Shown piece by piece: positions 1 through 8,414 of a stretch of DNA of 64,000 nucleotides (positions within the stretch are counted from its first letter, which is position 1; each line of letters begins with the position of its first letter). A program made the translations under genes and the position numbers. Under the pieces are notes generated by a model. That model was not told the DNA's origin. It did not search any database and was given only the letters and a program-made list of their open reading frames with translations. The DNA lies in NCBI GenBank assembly GCA_036620675.1, contig JAZHEE010000002.1; one strand, 5' to 3'. The DNA is from Jejubacter sp036620675. Lineage in GTDB: Bacteria > Pseudomonadota > Gammaproteobacteria > Enterobacterales > Enterobacteriaceae.

Positions 1-234
1 CCGGATCGTGATTTCTGGATGGCGCTGCCGAAAAGCCAGGTTTCCGGCATTAAAGCGAAGTACGTGCTGGATACGCCGACGCTGGAAGCGCCAATCAAGG
101 CTCACCAGCAGATTGGCGACATTGAACTTTATAACGGCGATAAAGAGGTAGCCAGAATGCCTCTGGTGACGCTGGAAGCGGTAAATAAGGGCGGCCTGTT
201 TTCACGCATTAGCGACTGGTTCCGTAAACCCTGA
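1..234 (+). CDS. dacD: DacD (PBP6b) D-Ala-D-Ala carboxypeptidase, C-terminal end
   Basis: The window opens inside this gene; frame 1 is open from the first base to the stop at 232-234. The visible 77 or so residues are the C-terminal domain of a class A low-molecular-weight penicillin-binding protein and end in an amphipathic helix (GLFSRISDWFRKP) that, in this family, anchors the enzyme to the outer face of the inner membrane. The catalytic domain lies upstream, outside the window. Assignment to DacD rather than DacA/DacC rests on recall of the sequence and on the neighbour sbmC, which follows dacD in E. coli. The family trims pentapeptide stems of peptidoglycan. Confidence 0.85.
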   Translation, partial: PDRDFWMALPKSQVSGIKAKYVLDTPTLEAPIKAHQQIGDIELYNGDKEVARMPLVTLEAVNKGGLFSRISDWFRKP

Positions 235-250
235 TTCGGATTGCCTTATC

Positions 251-270
251 GGGCGGGATTCTTCCCGCCC
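251..270 (+). terminator. hairpin after dacD
   Basis: An 8-bp GC-rich stem (gggcggga / tcccgccc) with a TTCT loop starts 17 bases after the dacD stop. It is followed by a mixed T-rich stretch rather than a clean U-run, so termination is likely but not certain. Confidence 0.6.
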
Positions 271-416
271 ATATTGCTTCTGGCTTTTCTTCTGTCTGCT
301 TTTTCACCACTATTATGGAATCGGCATCACAGGATGCCATTGGTCTGTCTTGCACGCTATTTTGGACTCTGATATTGATCTGTATAAATTTACAGTGGTG
401 ATATATGGAGGCTATT

Positions 417-890
417 ATGCAGTATCAAATTCAACAGGTTGCAGAACGTACGCTGGCGGGATTTCATCTGGTCGGCCCCTGGGAAAAGACGGTGCCGAAG
501 GGCTTTGAACAGCTCCAGGCCTGGGTTGCCACCAGGCAGTTAGTCCCCAGGGAGTGGATCGCAGTTTACTTTGGTAACCCGGAGCTCACGCCGCCGGAAG
601 CGCTACGCTGCGATACCATGATATCGGTTGAGCCAGCGTTTGAGGTGCCGCCCAATAGCGAAGGGGTGACTAAAACCCGGCTGGCGGCGGGCCTGTTTGC
701 CGTGGCCAGGGTACAGGTCGCGGATGGTGATTTTAGCATGCCATGGCTTAACTTCTTCACGGCGGTTTCTGGTGATGGAGCGCATTCGCTCAGAGAAGGG
801 CCGGTGTTTGAAATTTATCTTAGCGACGGAAGCAATGGCGTATGGGATATCGAAATGTATATTCCGGTTGCGGTAACGCAGGCGGAATAA
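417..890 (+). CDS. sbmC: SbmC (GyrI) DNA gyrase inhibitor
   Basis: A 157-residue protein, the usual length of SbmC/GyrI, which binds DNA gyrase and protects cells from gyrase poisons such as microcin B17 and CcdB; it has the GyrI-like (AraC effector-binding) fold. The N-terminal stretch AGFHLVGPWEKTV and the C-terminal YWDIEMY-like segment (VWDIEMYIPV) match E. coli SbmC as I recall it. The start at 417 is preferred over an in-frame ATG at 405: it gives the family length and has TGGAG six bases upstream. It lies downstream of dacD, as in E. coli, where it is SOS-inducible; I did not find a clear LexA box here. It converges on the dehydrogenase operon. Confidence 0.9.
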   Translation: MQYQIQQVAERTLAGFHLVGPWEKTVPKGFEQLQAWVATRQLVPREWIAVYFGNPELTPPEALRCDTMISVEPAFEVPPNSEGVTKTRLAAGLFAVARVQVADGDFSMPWLNFFTAVSGDGAHSLREGPVFEIYLSDGSNGVWDIEMYIPVAVTQAE

Positions 891-893
891 AGA

Positions 894-911
894 GGGGAGC
901 CGAAGCTCCCC
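894..911 (-). terminator. hairpin between sbmC and dehydrogenase operon
   Basis: A 7-bp perfect stem (ggggagc / gctcccc) with a stable CGAA loop sits between the two convergent genes. On the minus strand the stem is followed by TCTTTATT, so it can end the dehydrogenase operon; on the plus strand no U-run follows. Confidence 0.6.
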
Positions 912-920
912 GGGGCGGTA

Positions 921-2141
921 TTATTCTTTCAGCTTTTCGCGCATCTTCTGAACGTCGCTGGCGCTAACGGCGGGCGCCGCGTTGCCCCAGCTGTTGCGAA
1001 CGTAAGTCAGCACGTCGGCAATTTGGCTGTCGGTCATGGTAGCTGCGAAAGCCGGCATAGCTGGTGCGGTTGGGCGATGCGGCGTATCCACGCCGCGGCT
1101 GCCGGCCAGTACAACGCGCATTAAAGAAACCGGCTCTTTGGCGTTGATAAGCGGGCTGTCCGCCAGTTGCGGGAAGATATGCTGTACGCCTTTGCCGGAA
1201 GAAGTATGGCACGCGGAGCAGCGATCAAAGTAGATCGCTTTACCGGTGACCATCTGTGGCTCTTCAGGCTTCAGCGGGGCAGGCGGCTGTTCGTTATCCT
1301 GCTTAAGGGATTTCAGATAAACCGCCACGGCCTGCAGGTCATCATCGTTCCAGTGCTGCGAAGAATTCTTCACCTCTTCGGCCATCGGCCCGGAGGCGAT
1401 GTCGTAGCGGTTTACTCCGGTACGCAGGTAGTCCTTAATGTCCTGGACGCTCCAGCGGCCAATGCCGTCATGGTTGGCGGCGGTAATGTTGGGCGCCCAC
1501 CAGTTTTCCACTTCGGCGCCCTGCAGGAACTGGTCGTTCTTGTCACCGCCCAGCACGTTTTTAGGCGTGTGGCAGGTGCCGCAGTGGCCGAGGCCCTGCA
1601 CGATGTAGGCCCCGCGGTTCCATTCAGCAGACTTCGACATATCGGGCTGGTATTCCCCTTTGTCGAAGTTCAGCCAGTTCCAGCCAATCAGGCTGGTACG
1701 TACGCTGAACGGGAAGGGCAGCTGGTTGGTTTCAACGTGCTGCTTCACAGGCGTCAGGGTTTGCAGGTAAGCCCAAATGGCACGGTTATCCTCATCGGAA
1801 ACTTTGGTGTAGGCGGTAAAGGGCATGGCGCCATACAGTCGCTTACCGCCGTGGCCGATGCCTTCCGACATGGTGCGGCGGAAGTCGTCATAGCTCCAGT
1901 TACCGATGCCGGTCTCTTTATCCGGTGTGATATTGGCGCCGACCAGGGTACCGAACGGTGTTTTTAACGCCACTCCACCGGCGAAGGGTTTGTCGGGATC
2001 GGCCGTGTGGCAGGCGGCGCAGTCACCTATGGTTGCCAGGTAGCGTCCTTTTTCAACCTGATCAAATTCCGGCTGAGCCAGCGCCTGGGCAGAGGCTGCC
2101 AGGCAAGAGACGGCGAGCAACGACAGTGCTAAACGTTTCAT
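921..2141 (-). CDS. Membrane-bound gluconate/alcohol dehydrogenase, cytochrome c subunit
   Basis: A 406-residue secreted tri-haem cytochrome c. It starts with a Sec signal peptide (hydrophobic core ALSLLAVSCLAASAQA) and carries three CxxCH haem motifs: CAACH near residue 43, CGTCH near 188 and CSACH near 309, the layout of the cytochrome subunit of three-component FAD dehydrogenases (gluconate 2-dehydrogenase, sorbitol and alcohol dehydrogenases). It would take electrons from the flavoprotein subunit and pass them to ubiquinone at the periplasmic face. Its ATG overlaps the stop of the flavoprotein gene by four bases (ATGA), so the two are translationally coupled. The exact sugar acid or polyol substrate cannot be read from this subunit. 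Confidence 0.88.
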   Translation of the reverse strand: MKRLALSLLAVSCLAASAQALAQPEFDQVEKGRYLATIGDCAACHTADPDKPFAGGVALKTPFGTLVGANITPDKETGIGNWSYDDFRRTMSEGIGHGGKRLYGAMPFTAYTKVSDEDNRAIWAYLQTLTPVKQHVETNQLPFPFSVRTSLIGWNWLNFDKGEYQPDMSKSAEWNRGAYIVQGLGHCGTCHTPKNVLGGDKNDQFLQGAEVENWWAPNITAANHDGIGRWSVQDIKDYLRTGVNRYDIASGPMAEEVKNSSQHWNDDDLQAVAVYLKSLKQDNEQPPAPLKPEEPQMVTGKAIYFDRCSACHTSSGKGVQHIFPQLADSPLINAKEPVSLMRVVLAGSRGVDTPHRPTAPAMPAFAATMTDSQIADVLTYVRNSWGNAAPAVSASDVQKMREKLKE

Positions 2142-3898
2142 ACGTTAATCATCTCCCCCGGATGCTTCAGATAGAAATTGCGGATGGAGAACGCGGCTTT
2201 ATAGGCCAGCGCGCCCACGGTGCCGGTTGGGTTATAACCCGGGTTCTGCGGGAAGGCGGACGCCCCCACCACAAACAGGTTCGGCACATCCCAGACCTGG
2301 AGATGCTTATTCACGGAACTGGTGGAAGGGTCGGCGCCCATAATGAAGCCGCCTACCACGTGGGAGGACTGATAAGGCACGCTGTTCCAGTGGCCAGTCA
2401 TCGGCTTAGAGACTATCTCGCGCGGGTTCATCGCTTTGGCGATCTCCGCCACTTTATTGGTGCAGTACTGCGCCATCTTGAGATCGTTTTCCGGGAAGTC
2501 GAAGGTGATGCGCAGCAATGGTCTCCCCAGACGATCCTTGTAGTTGGGATCGAGGGAGAGGTAATTGGTACGAGTGGTGTAACTGCTGGCCTCGCAGCCG
2601 ATAGACATGGTGCTCTGGTAGTTATCCACCATGGCTTTCTTCCAGCCCTTACCCCATTTCGGGGAACCCGGCGGAGTGGGATGATAGGCGATAGGCGCGC
2701 CGCCGATAGGGGTCACGCGAATGCTGCCGCCGCCAAAGAAGCCCAGGCCGCTGTGGTCGAAGTTGTCATTGTTAAAGTCGTCGATGCCCATACCGACAGC
2801 CCCGGCCCCGATAAACGGATTGAACTTCTTGTCGTCGAAGAACAGGGTCACGCCGTTGGCGGTCTGGTAGGCGTAGTTACGACCGGTGGTACCGCTATTG
2901 GTGACCGGATCGTATGGTTTACCAATGCCCGAAAGCAACATCAGTCGCACGTTCTCAAAGGTAAAGGCGGCAACGATCACAAGCGATGCGGGCTGTTCCC
3001 ACTCATCGCCGGAGGAGTCGATATAGGTGACGCCAGTGGCGCGTTTGCCGCTGCTGTCGGTATTGACTTTCAGCACTTCACAGAAGGTGCGGGCTTCGAA
3101 ATTAGGCTGGCGCATCAGCGCCGGCAGTACGGTGGTGATAGCGCTGGCCTTGGAATAGTTGGCACAGCCGTAGTTGGTGCAGAACCCGCAGAAGGTGCAG
3201 GGGCCCATCACTACGCCATAGGGGTTGGTGTAGCCTTCGGAAACCAGGGAAGAGGGAACCGGGAAGGGAGAATAGCCCAGATCTTTGGCCGCCTCGGCGA
3301 ACAGCGTGGGGCCATAGGGCTGTTTTAACGGCGGCGTTGGATATTCGCCGGAGCGAGTGCCTTCGAAGGGGTTACCACCTTCCTGCTTCTCGCCATTCAG
3401 AATACCGGCCTTACCGGATGTGCCCGCGACCCGTTCAAAAGCCATATAGTGCGGTTCCATCTCTTCCCAGGTGGTGCCCCAGTCCTGCAGAACCAGCTCT
3501 TCGGGAATACTGCCATAGCGTTCCTGCAGGTGGCTCTTCAGACGGAACTCTTCTGGTTGAAAACGAAAGGTGATACCCGCCCAGTGGTTGCCCGCGCCGC
3601 CGGTACCGTTGCCCGGGTGGAACGAGCCCCAGCTGCGCATAGGTAATGCGGTCTGGGAGGGGTTGTTACGCATGGTGCAGGTGTTCTGGCGGGTGCGCAG
3701 CATCAGTTCCTGGCGCTGCACGTAGCGCAGTTCGTCCGGTACTGTGGCCACGTTAAAGTCACGGGCGGTGTCGCGCCACGGGCCTCGTTCAATACCGACC
3801 ACCCGCAGGCCTTCATCGGCCAGCTCTTTGGCGATGATGGAGCCAGCCCAGCCCAGGCCCACCACCACCACGTCGGTTTCAGGAAGTTTTTTTGCCAT
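2138..3898 (-). CDS. GMC-family FAD dehydrogenase, gluconate 2-dehydrogenase flavoprotein subunit
   Basis: A 586-residue GMC oxidoreductase, the catalytic subunit of a three-component periplasmic dehydrogenase. The N-terminus has the FAD-binding glycine motif GLGWAGS followed by the acidic strand end GIERG. Near residue 230 a four-cysteine cluster (GPCTFCGFCTNYGC) resembles the Fe-S cluster of bacterial FAD-glucose dehydrogenase alpha subunits, an electron relay toward the cytochrome. The C-terminus carries the conserved GMC segment with PTGTVGALAYKA. There is no signal peptide: in the family this subunit is exported together with the Tat-signal gamma subunit. Gluconate to 2-ketogluconate is the likeliest reaction, but sorbitol or another polyol is possible. 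Confidence 0.88.
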   Translation of the reverse strand: MAKKLPETDVVVVGLGWAGSIIAKELADEGLRVVGIERGPWRDTARDFNVATVPDELRYVQRQELMLRTRQNTCTMRNNPSQTALPMRSWGSFHPGNGTGGAGNHWAGITFRFQPEEFRLKSHLQERYGSIPEELVLQDWGTTWEEMEPHYMAFERVAGTSGKAGILNGEKQEGGNPFEGTRSGEYPTPPLKQPYGPTLFAEAAKDLGYSPFPVPSSLVSEGYTNPYGVVMGPCTFCGFCTNYGCANYSKASAITTVLPALMRQPNFEARTFCEVLKVNTDSSGKRATGVTYIDSSGDEWEQPASLVIVAAFTFENVRLMLLSGIGKPYDPVTNSGTTGRNYAYQTANGVTLFFDDKKFNPFIGAGAVGMGIDDFNNDNFDHSGLGFFGGGSIRVTPIGGAPIAYHPTPPGSPKWGKGWKKAMVDNYQSTMSIGCEASSYTTRTNYLSLDPNYKDRLGRPLLRITFDFPENDLKMAQYCTNKVAEIAKAMNPREIVSKPMTGHWNSVPYQSSHVVGGFIMGADPSTSSVNKHLQVWDVPNLFVVGASAFPQNPGYNPTGTVGALAYKAAFSIRNFYLKHPGEMINV

Positions 3899-3904
3899 GA
3901 TTGA

Positions 3905-4657
3905 TTATCCTTTCTTCATCCAGTCCGCGCTGCCGGTGATGCTGACGGGGGTAAATTTCAGCTCTTCGTTATGACGCTCAACAAAATCGCGATAGTCATA
4001 GCGTGCGCCGGGGAACCCGATCATCTTCCAGGAGACCATATCGCGGTTACCGCCATAGATGGGATCGGCAAAAAAGCCTTCAGTGGTGTTGCTCAGCACC
4101 TGTGCGAAGAAGTCTGCGCTATTGATGCCTTCCAGGGCGATCTCACCCTTTTCCAGCGCGCTCAGCACCTTATCCTGATCGTCGCCGCTTAATTCGTGAA
4201 AACGCTTGCTGTGCCGCTTCTGGCACCATTTATCCAGCGCCGCCAGCCCGATACGGTAGCGCTGGCGTGGGGTCAGCGGAGACTGGTCTCCCTGTTCGGG
4301 AGTGCCTTCATGAAAGGGCCCTTCCATATACAGACGTTCAAAATTGCCGTAAAAACCGTGGAGCTGCCGGTCGATGAATACAGCGCAGCCAGCGGCTTTC
4401 CCGCCCACGCTTAATTCATCTTCGGGAATCAGGCGATCCACGATGGCTTCAATAGTGGCGATTTCGGCGTCGTTGAAAAACAGCCAGCCTTTGCCGTCGA
4501 ATGTTTCCGGGGAGTTATCGGCAAACGGCTCCCAGCCCGGTGCGCCGGTTAACGTAACCGCTTTCGCGGAACCGGTACCCAGAGCGAGCGCCGCGCCAGA
4601 CCATGCAAGAACCTGCCGGCGGGTAACCCCTGGCAGCGTTTTTTGTGGTTTGCGCAT
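3905..4657 (-). CDS. Gluconate 2-dehydrogenase gamma subunit (subunit 3), Tat-exported
   Basis: A 250-residue protein of the gluconate 2-dehydrogenase subunit 3 family. The N-terminus has a twin-arginine signal (TRRQVLAW plus a hydrophobic stretch ending near GSAKA), which in this family carries the attached flavoprotein across the membrane. It is the first gene of the operon; six bases separate its stop from the next start. The operon sits between sbmC and yeeA, which are neighbours in E. coli, so it is an insertion relative to that genome. The divergent space to yeeA (4658-4925) is AT-rich and must hold its promoter. Confidence 0.87.
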   Translation of the reverse strand: MRKPQKTLPGVTRRQVLAWSGAALALGTGSAKAVTLTGAPGWEPFADNSPETFDGKGWLFFNDAEIATIEAIVDRLIPEDELSVGGKAAGCAVFIDRQLHGFYGNFERLYMEGPFHEGTPEQGDQSPLTPRQRYRIGLAALDKWCQKRHSKRFHELSGDDQDKVLSALEKGEIALEGINSADFFAQVLSNTTEGFFADPIYGGNRDMVSWKMIGFPGARYDYRDFVERHNEELKFTPVSITGSADWMKKG

Positions 4658-4925
4658 GTTGCTTCCTTAAAAATGCAGAAAATGCCGCGCTGAATGGATT
4701 ACGCAGCGAATAAAGTGTGATAAGGGTAGTTGGCTTTCTTTTGTAAAGATAAGGGAAAATAGTGCGGTTTTGAAATACAAATGTTAGAAAATATTAATGA
4801 GTGTGATTTGTTTTTAGGCGAAAGATGTTGCAGTCTGCTGGCGAAGCGGCGGTTTTACTGGTCTTTTGGGGCTCGTACACCATCATGTTAGAATAATCTT
4901 TTATTACGTTACGCGGAGTGCGGGC

Positions 4926-5984
4926 GTGCGTCCTGATAAATCATTAACTCCCTTTGATATTCGCCTTTATCGCCACTACCGAATCGTACATGGTGTGCGG
5001 ATCGCGCTGGCATTTGTGTTGACCTTTCTGGTGGTGCGTCTGCTGGATGTGCCGGAAGGCAGTTGGCCGTTGATCACCATGGTGGTGGTGATGGGGCCGC
5101 TTTCGTTTTTGGGCAATGTTCTGCCGCGCGCGGTGGATCGCATCGGTGGCACCATTCTGGGGGCGGTGCTCGGGCTGGTGGCGCTTCAGCTCGAACTCTG
5201 GTCATTGCCGCTGATGTTGCTCTGGTGCGCCATCTCGATGTTTCTGTGCGGCTGGCTGACGCTGGGTAAGAAGCCCTATCAGGCGCTACTGATTGGGATT
5301 ACCCTGTCGGTGGTGGTGGGGGCGCCGACCGGCGAAATGGGGACGGCGCTGTGGCGGGCGGGAGACGTTATTTTCGGATCCCTGCTGGCCATGCTGTTTA
5401 CCGTGATTTTGCCCCAGCGCGCCTTTTTGCTGTGGCGTATACAGATGGCAGATTTTTTCACCGCGTTCGATCGGTTGCAGCAGGCGGGGCTTTCCCCCAA
5501 TCTGGTGGAGCGGCCTCGGCTGGATAAGCCGCTCCAGAAACTGTTGAACGATGTGGTGAAACTGCGGGCGTTGATTGGCCCTTCCAGTAAAGAGACCCAT
5601 ATCAATAAAGGGATTATGGAGGCGATTCAGACCGTTAGTCGTAACATCGTCTGTACCCTGGAATTGCAGATTAACGCCTGGTGGGCATCGCGCGAAAGCC
5701 ACTTTGTGATGCTGAACGCCCATACGCTGCGGGAAACCCAGCAGATGACGCATAATACGCTACGAGCGCTGAGTCGGGCGCTGTACGAGGGAAGTCCGGC
5801 GCCGGTTAAGCGTAACAGCGAAGCGCTGGCGGAGATTGTCGATGAGCTCAGCCAGCTTCTGAAGGGGCGCGAACCGGGTAACCGCTACGAGGCGCATATC
5901 TACGGCTATGTCTGGCTTAGTCTGGAGCTGGCGCGCCAGCTGGAGATGCTGTCACAGCTGATTGCCCGGGCATTGCGCAAATAA
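4926..5984 (+). CDS. yeeA: YeeA, FUSC-family inner membrane protein
   Basis: A 352-residue protein, the same length as E. coli YeeA, of the fusaric-acid-resistance/aromatic acid exporter-like family. The N-terminal 160 residues hold about six membrane segments (for example ALAFVLTFLVVRLL, LITMVVVMGPLSFLG, PLMLLWCAISMFLCGWL); the rest is a cytoplasmic helical domain. A GTG at 4926 is chosen over an upstream in-frame ATG at 4866 because GGAG lies seven bases before it and the protein then begins RPDKSLTPF like its homologues. The transported substrate is unknown. It is followed by tmaR, as in E. coli. Confidence 0.87.
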   Translation: MRPDKSLTPFDIRLYRHYRIVHGVRIALAFVLTFLVVRLLDVPEGSWPLITMVVVMGPLSFLGNVLPRAVDRIGGTILGAVLGLVALQLELWSLPLMLLWCAISMFLCGWLTLGKKPYQALLIGITLSVVVGAPTGEMGTALWRAGDVIFGSLLAMLFTVILPQRAFLLWRIQMADFFTAFDRLQQAGLSPNLVERPRLDKPLQKLLNDVVKLRALIGPSSKETHINKGIMEAIQTVSRNIVCTLELQINAWWASRESHFVMLNAHTLRETQQMTHNTLRALSRALYEGSPAPVKRNSEALAEIVDELSQLLKGREPGNRYEAHIYGYVWLSLELARQLEMLSQLIARALRK

Positions 5985-6173
5985 TCTGCGACCGGGGCTA
6001 CGGATGGCACGGGTTGTTTCGATTCAGCTGATTTTAAGGGTATGATAGCCACACTATTTTCAGCCAGGCTGAATGGCGAAAAACCATTGTTAGCCATGAC
6101 CGCTATCATTAGTGTTGGGTCTGAAGCGGTTGTCTGAACGAATCCGAGTCTTACAATTAGCAGGGGTATAAAA

Positions 6174-6509
6174 ATGGAAAATAGCAAGCCTTCTTTTCAG
6201 GATGTACTGGAGTTCGTCCGTCTGTTCCGTCGTAAGAACAAACTGAAACGCGAAATCCAGGACGTTGAGAAAAAGATCCGTGACAACCAGAAGCGTGTGC
6301 TGCTGCTGGACAACCTGAGCGAGTACATCAAGCCGGGCATGAGCGTGGAAGCGATTCAGGGCATTATCGCCAGTATGAAGAGCGACTATGAAGACCGCGT
6401 GGATGACTACATCATCAAGAATGCCGATCTCTCTAAAGAGCGCCGTGAAATTTCTGACAAGCTGAAGACCATGGGTGAGCTGAAAGTGAACGGCGACCAT
6501 AAAGCCTGA
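6174..6509 (+). CDS. tmaR: TmaR (YeeX) polar localiser of the PTS
   Basis: A 111-residue, highly charged, largely helical coiled-coil protein nearly identical to E. coli TmaR: PSFQDVLEFVRLFRRKNKL near the start and the core GMSVEAIQGIIASMK. In E. coli TmaR clusters at cell poles, holds Enzyme I of the sugar phosphotransferase system there and controls its activity. A good AGGGG Shine-Dalgarno lies ahead of the ATG. Only the C-terminal tail (after about residue 100) differs from the E. coli sequence. Confidence 0.95.
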   Translation: MENSKPSFQDVLEFVRLFRRKNKLKREIQDVEKKIRDNQKRVLLLDNLSEYIKPGMSVEAIQGIIASMKSDYEDRVDDYIIKNADLSKERREISDKLKTMGELKVNGDHKA

Positions 6510-6517
6510 GTTTTCTG

Positions 6518-6541
6518 GCCTCTCCGCCATGGCGGGGAGGC
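6518..6541. terminator. bidirectional hairpin between tmaR and PPTase gene
   Basis: An 11-bp stem (gcctctccgcc / ggcggggaggc, one wobble pair) lies between the convergent tmaR and phosphopantetheinyl transferase genes. On the plus strand ATCTTT follows; on the minus strand AGAAAAC follows, so it mainly serves tmaR. Confidence 0.6.
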
Positions 6542-6545
6542 ATCT

Positions 6546-7265
6546 TTAACGGGTGGGCTGACAGATTACCGTGGTTATCCAGGGGGCCTCATAGCGCCAC
6601 TCGCCATGGAAACGCAGGCCTGCTTTTAAATTTGTCGTTAGATTCTCTTTGAGTTCCAGTACAAAACGTTCCTCGTCTGCCGCTACCAGGGCTGCGGCAT
6701 GAAAGCCAAAATAGCGTCGCACCTCCGGCCACAGCGCCTTATACAGGCTCTCTTTGGCGGAAAAAGCCAGCAGAATGCCCCACTCATCACCATAACCGGC
6801 CGTAGCCAGCTGCATGACTTCGGCATTGCTGATGATCTCTGGCCCGCAGTTGCGCATCACTTCGGCGTCAAAACGTTCCAGATCGACTCCCACCCGCCAT
6901 GGCAGGGTATCAGCCACCATTAGCGCCAGCGCCCGATCGCCGGAATGGCTGATGCTCCCCCAGGCGTCCGCAGGCCAGTGCGGCGCGCGATCTTCCGTGC
7001 GCAGAACAGGAGCGTGAATGCCCGCCGTATTCAGTAGCTGCTGGCTGCACCAGCGCCCGGCCAGAAATTCGGCGCGTCGTTTCGTGACGGCTGTGCTCAG
7101 CGAATCAGGGAAGGGGATAGCCAGCCGTTGCCACAGCGTCTCCTGATACTGTTCACGATCGAAGGTCGCCTCACAGAAAAGCGCGCCGGGCTGACTGGCC
7201 AGCCTGCCGCTGCAGATGTGGGGCAGGAAGGGGGAGTGAAAGCGCTCTTTATCGATAATCAACAC
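6546..7265 (-). CDS. 4'-phosphopantetheinyl transferase, EntD/Sfp type
   Basis: A 239-residue Sfp/EntD-family protein that would move phosphopantetheine from CoA to a carrier-protein serine. The family motifs are visible: WGSISHSG near residue 102, GVDLERFD near 125 with the magnesium-binding Asp/Glu, and the signature FSAKESLYKALWP near 170. It has no adjacent non-ribosomal peptide or polyketide gene in the window, so its carrier-protein partner lies elsewhere; enterobactin synthase is the usual partner of EntD, but this locus is not the ent cluster. I therefore give no gene symbol. Confidence 0.85.
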   Translation of the reverse strand: MLIIDKERFHSPFLPHICSGRLASQPGALFCEATFDREQYQETLWQRLAIPFPDSLSTAVTKRRAEFLAGRWCSQQLLNTAGIHAPVLRTEDRAPHWPADAWGSISHSGDRALALMVADTLPWRVGVDLERFDAEVMRNCGPEIISNAEVMQLATAGYGDEWGILLAFSAKESLYKALWPEVRRYFGFHAAALVAADEERFVLELKENLTTNLKAGLRFHGEWRYEAPWITTVICQPTR

Positions 7266-7320
7266 AGCGGGGTTCCCGGAAGATAGAGGTCATTATTTCC
7301 ACAGCGTTCGGTGATCCTGT

Positions 7321-7786
7321 TCATTCAGAGTCATCGCTGTTTAGCTGGCATAGAGGAGCCTTCCCTGTCGGTGAGGCATTATGGCTTTTCAGTGACAGCT
7401 CGCAAACCAGGCGAATACGGTCGCTACCTGAATATCCGGAGAATACATTACCGAAGCGGGATCCCGTATACCCGGTAAACGTTTTCTGGCCTTGCTCTAT
7501 TATAACGAACCAGCGGGACAGCCTGTCCTGTGGGCCGGTGGGGGATAAACAGATGCCACTCTCCCGGTGGTGCCAGCGTAAAGCGTCCCTGGCTATCGGT
7601 AGTGGTGCGGACCTGTGTGTCCACATCGGTTAACACCACCGGCACGTCGGCGACAGGCTGCCCCTGGTTGAGGATAACGCCTTCGATATGCGGACTGTTA
7701 TAGTCATGAAAGACGCATCCGGATAATGAAATCATCAGAGGCAGCGCCGCCATGATGGATAGCGTTCTGTTGGAGGTGTGATACAT
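7321..7786 (-). pseudogene. Lipoprotein with carboxypeptidase-regulatory-like domain, frameshifted
   Basis: The first frame starts at 7786 with a lipoprotein signal (lipobox LSGC near residue 23) and a beta-sandwich like that of carboxypeptidase-regulatory domains (VILNQGQPVADVPVVLTDV, TTDSQGRFTLAPPGEW). It then loses homology and stops at 7448. The expected second half (RWFVIIEQGQKTFTGYTGSRFG, then RLVCELSLK) is found in the next frame, running to 7321. The two halves meet at a run of five G on the plus strand (7540-7544); removing one base there joins them into one protein of about 150 residues. This is either a real inactivating slip, phase variation, or a sequencing error. Function of the family is not known to me. 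Confidence 0.65.
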
Positions 7787-7881
7787 GGCCGGATCGCCCG
7801 ACAGAGTGCGTGTAGCAGTATGTTATCACTATCCTGCCTCGATGCGGGAGGGGATGTCGCTTTCTGTCCGGTCACAGGTTT

Positions 7882-8097
7882 TCGCTATACATCCACCTTG
7901 CTGAACTACGCGAGAAAGTACAGAAAACGCAGGTCGACATGGCCCTGGCGCCGGGTAACAGTCAACCGACCGTAGCGGGAATGGAAAAAACAGGTCGCGA
8001 CCTGAAGCTTTCCCCCCTCAAACGCTACGTTGGGGCCGCAGACGGTAAACTGTGGCTGGATGTTGATGCCGGATGGCTCACACGACGGATTTTGTAG
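7882..8097 (+). pseudogene. Relic of a HigA-type antitoxin gene
   Basis: There is no usable start, but the frame from 7891 reads IHLAELREKVQKTQVDMA, then QPTVAGMEKTGRDLKLS, then LKRYVGAADGKLWLDV, a close match to the intact antitoxin at 16717-17019. The 5' third of the gene is missing, and a frameshift near 8065 scrambles the end: the next frame reads MPDGSHDGF where the intact copy has LPDGSHYGF. No toxin partner is recognisable upstream. The relic sits about 50 bases beyond a tRNA-Asn gene, as the intact copy does at another tRNA-Asn. Confidence 0.75.
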
Positions 8098-8116
8098 CCA
8101 GAGCGTAAAAAGCAAA

Positions 8117-8138
8117 AAGCCCGCTAATTAGCGGGCTT
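8117..8138 (-). terminator. terminator of tRNA-Asn (first copy)
   Basis: A 22-base perfect palindrome (aagcccgct / agcgggctt around AATT) nine bases past the tRNA 3' end on the minus strand, followed on that strand by T-runs. It is the usual factor-independent terminator of this tRNA. Confidence 0.8.
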
Positions 8139-8147
8139 CTTTAAATA

Positions 8148-8223
8148 TGGCTCCTCTGACTGGACTCGAACCAGTGACATACGGATTAACAGTCCGCCGT
8201 TCTACCGACTGAACTACAGAGGA
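8148..8223 (-). tRNA. tRNA-Asn (GTT), copy 1
   Basis: A 76-base tRNA with encoded CCA; on the minus strand it starts TCCTCTGTAG and has the anticodon loop CTGTTAATC with anticodon GTT. T-arm GGTTCGAGTCC is intact. It is one of four tRNA-Asn genes on the same strand in this window and precedes yeeO, as asn tRNAs do in E. coli. Confidence 0.95.
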
Positions 8224-8414
8224 ATCGTGTGGAGGCCTATCTTAGCGGCGAAAATAAATTTGTCAAACCTCCGCAGGCGCCCGGCGTATCGTTTGCTGAA
8301 AAGTTCAGCGCCGCGGCGTAAAGCGTAACGATTTTTCATTAAAAAACCTTTGCAGGGCAGGGGATTGTGGCTCATGATTGAAATGTTGTTTCAACTTTTT
8401 GATGCAGGCCCACC

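Noticed and set aside
1167..3328. Two long plus-strand open frames of 266 and 456 codons
   Set aside because: They are antisense to the clearly homologous cytochrome c and GMC genes and come from GC-rich third positions; no recognisable domains.
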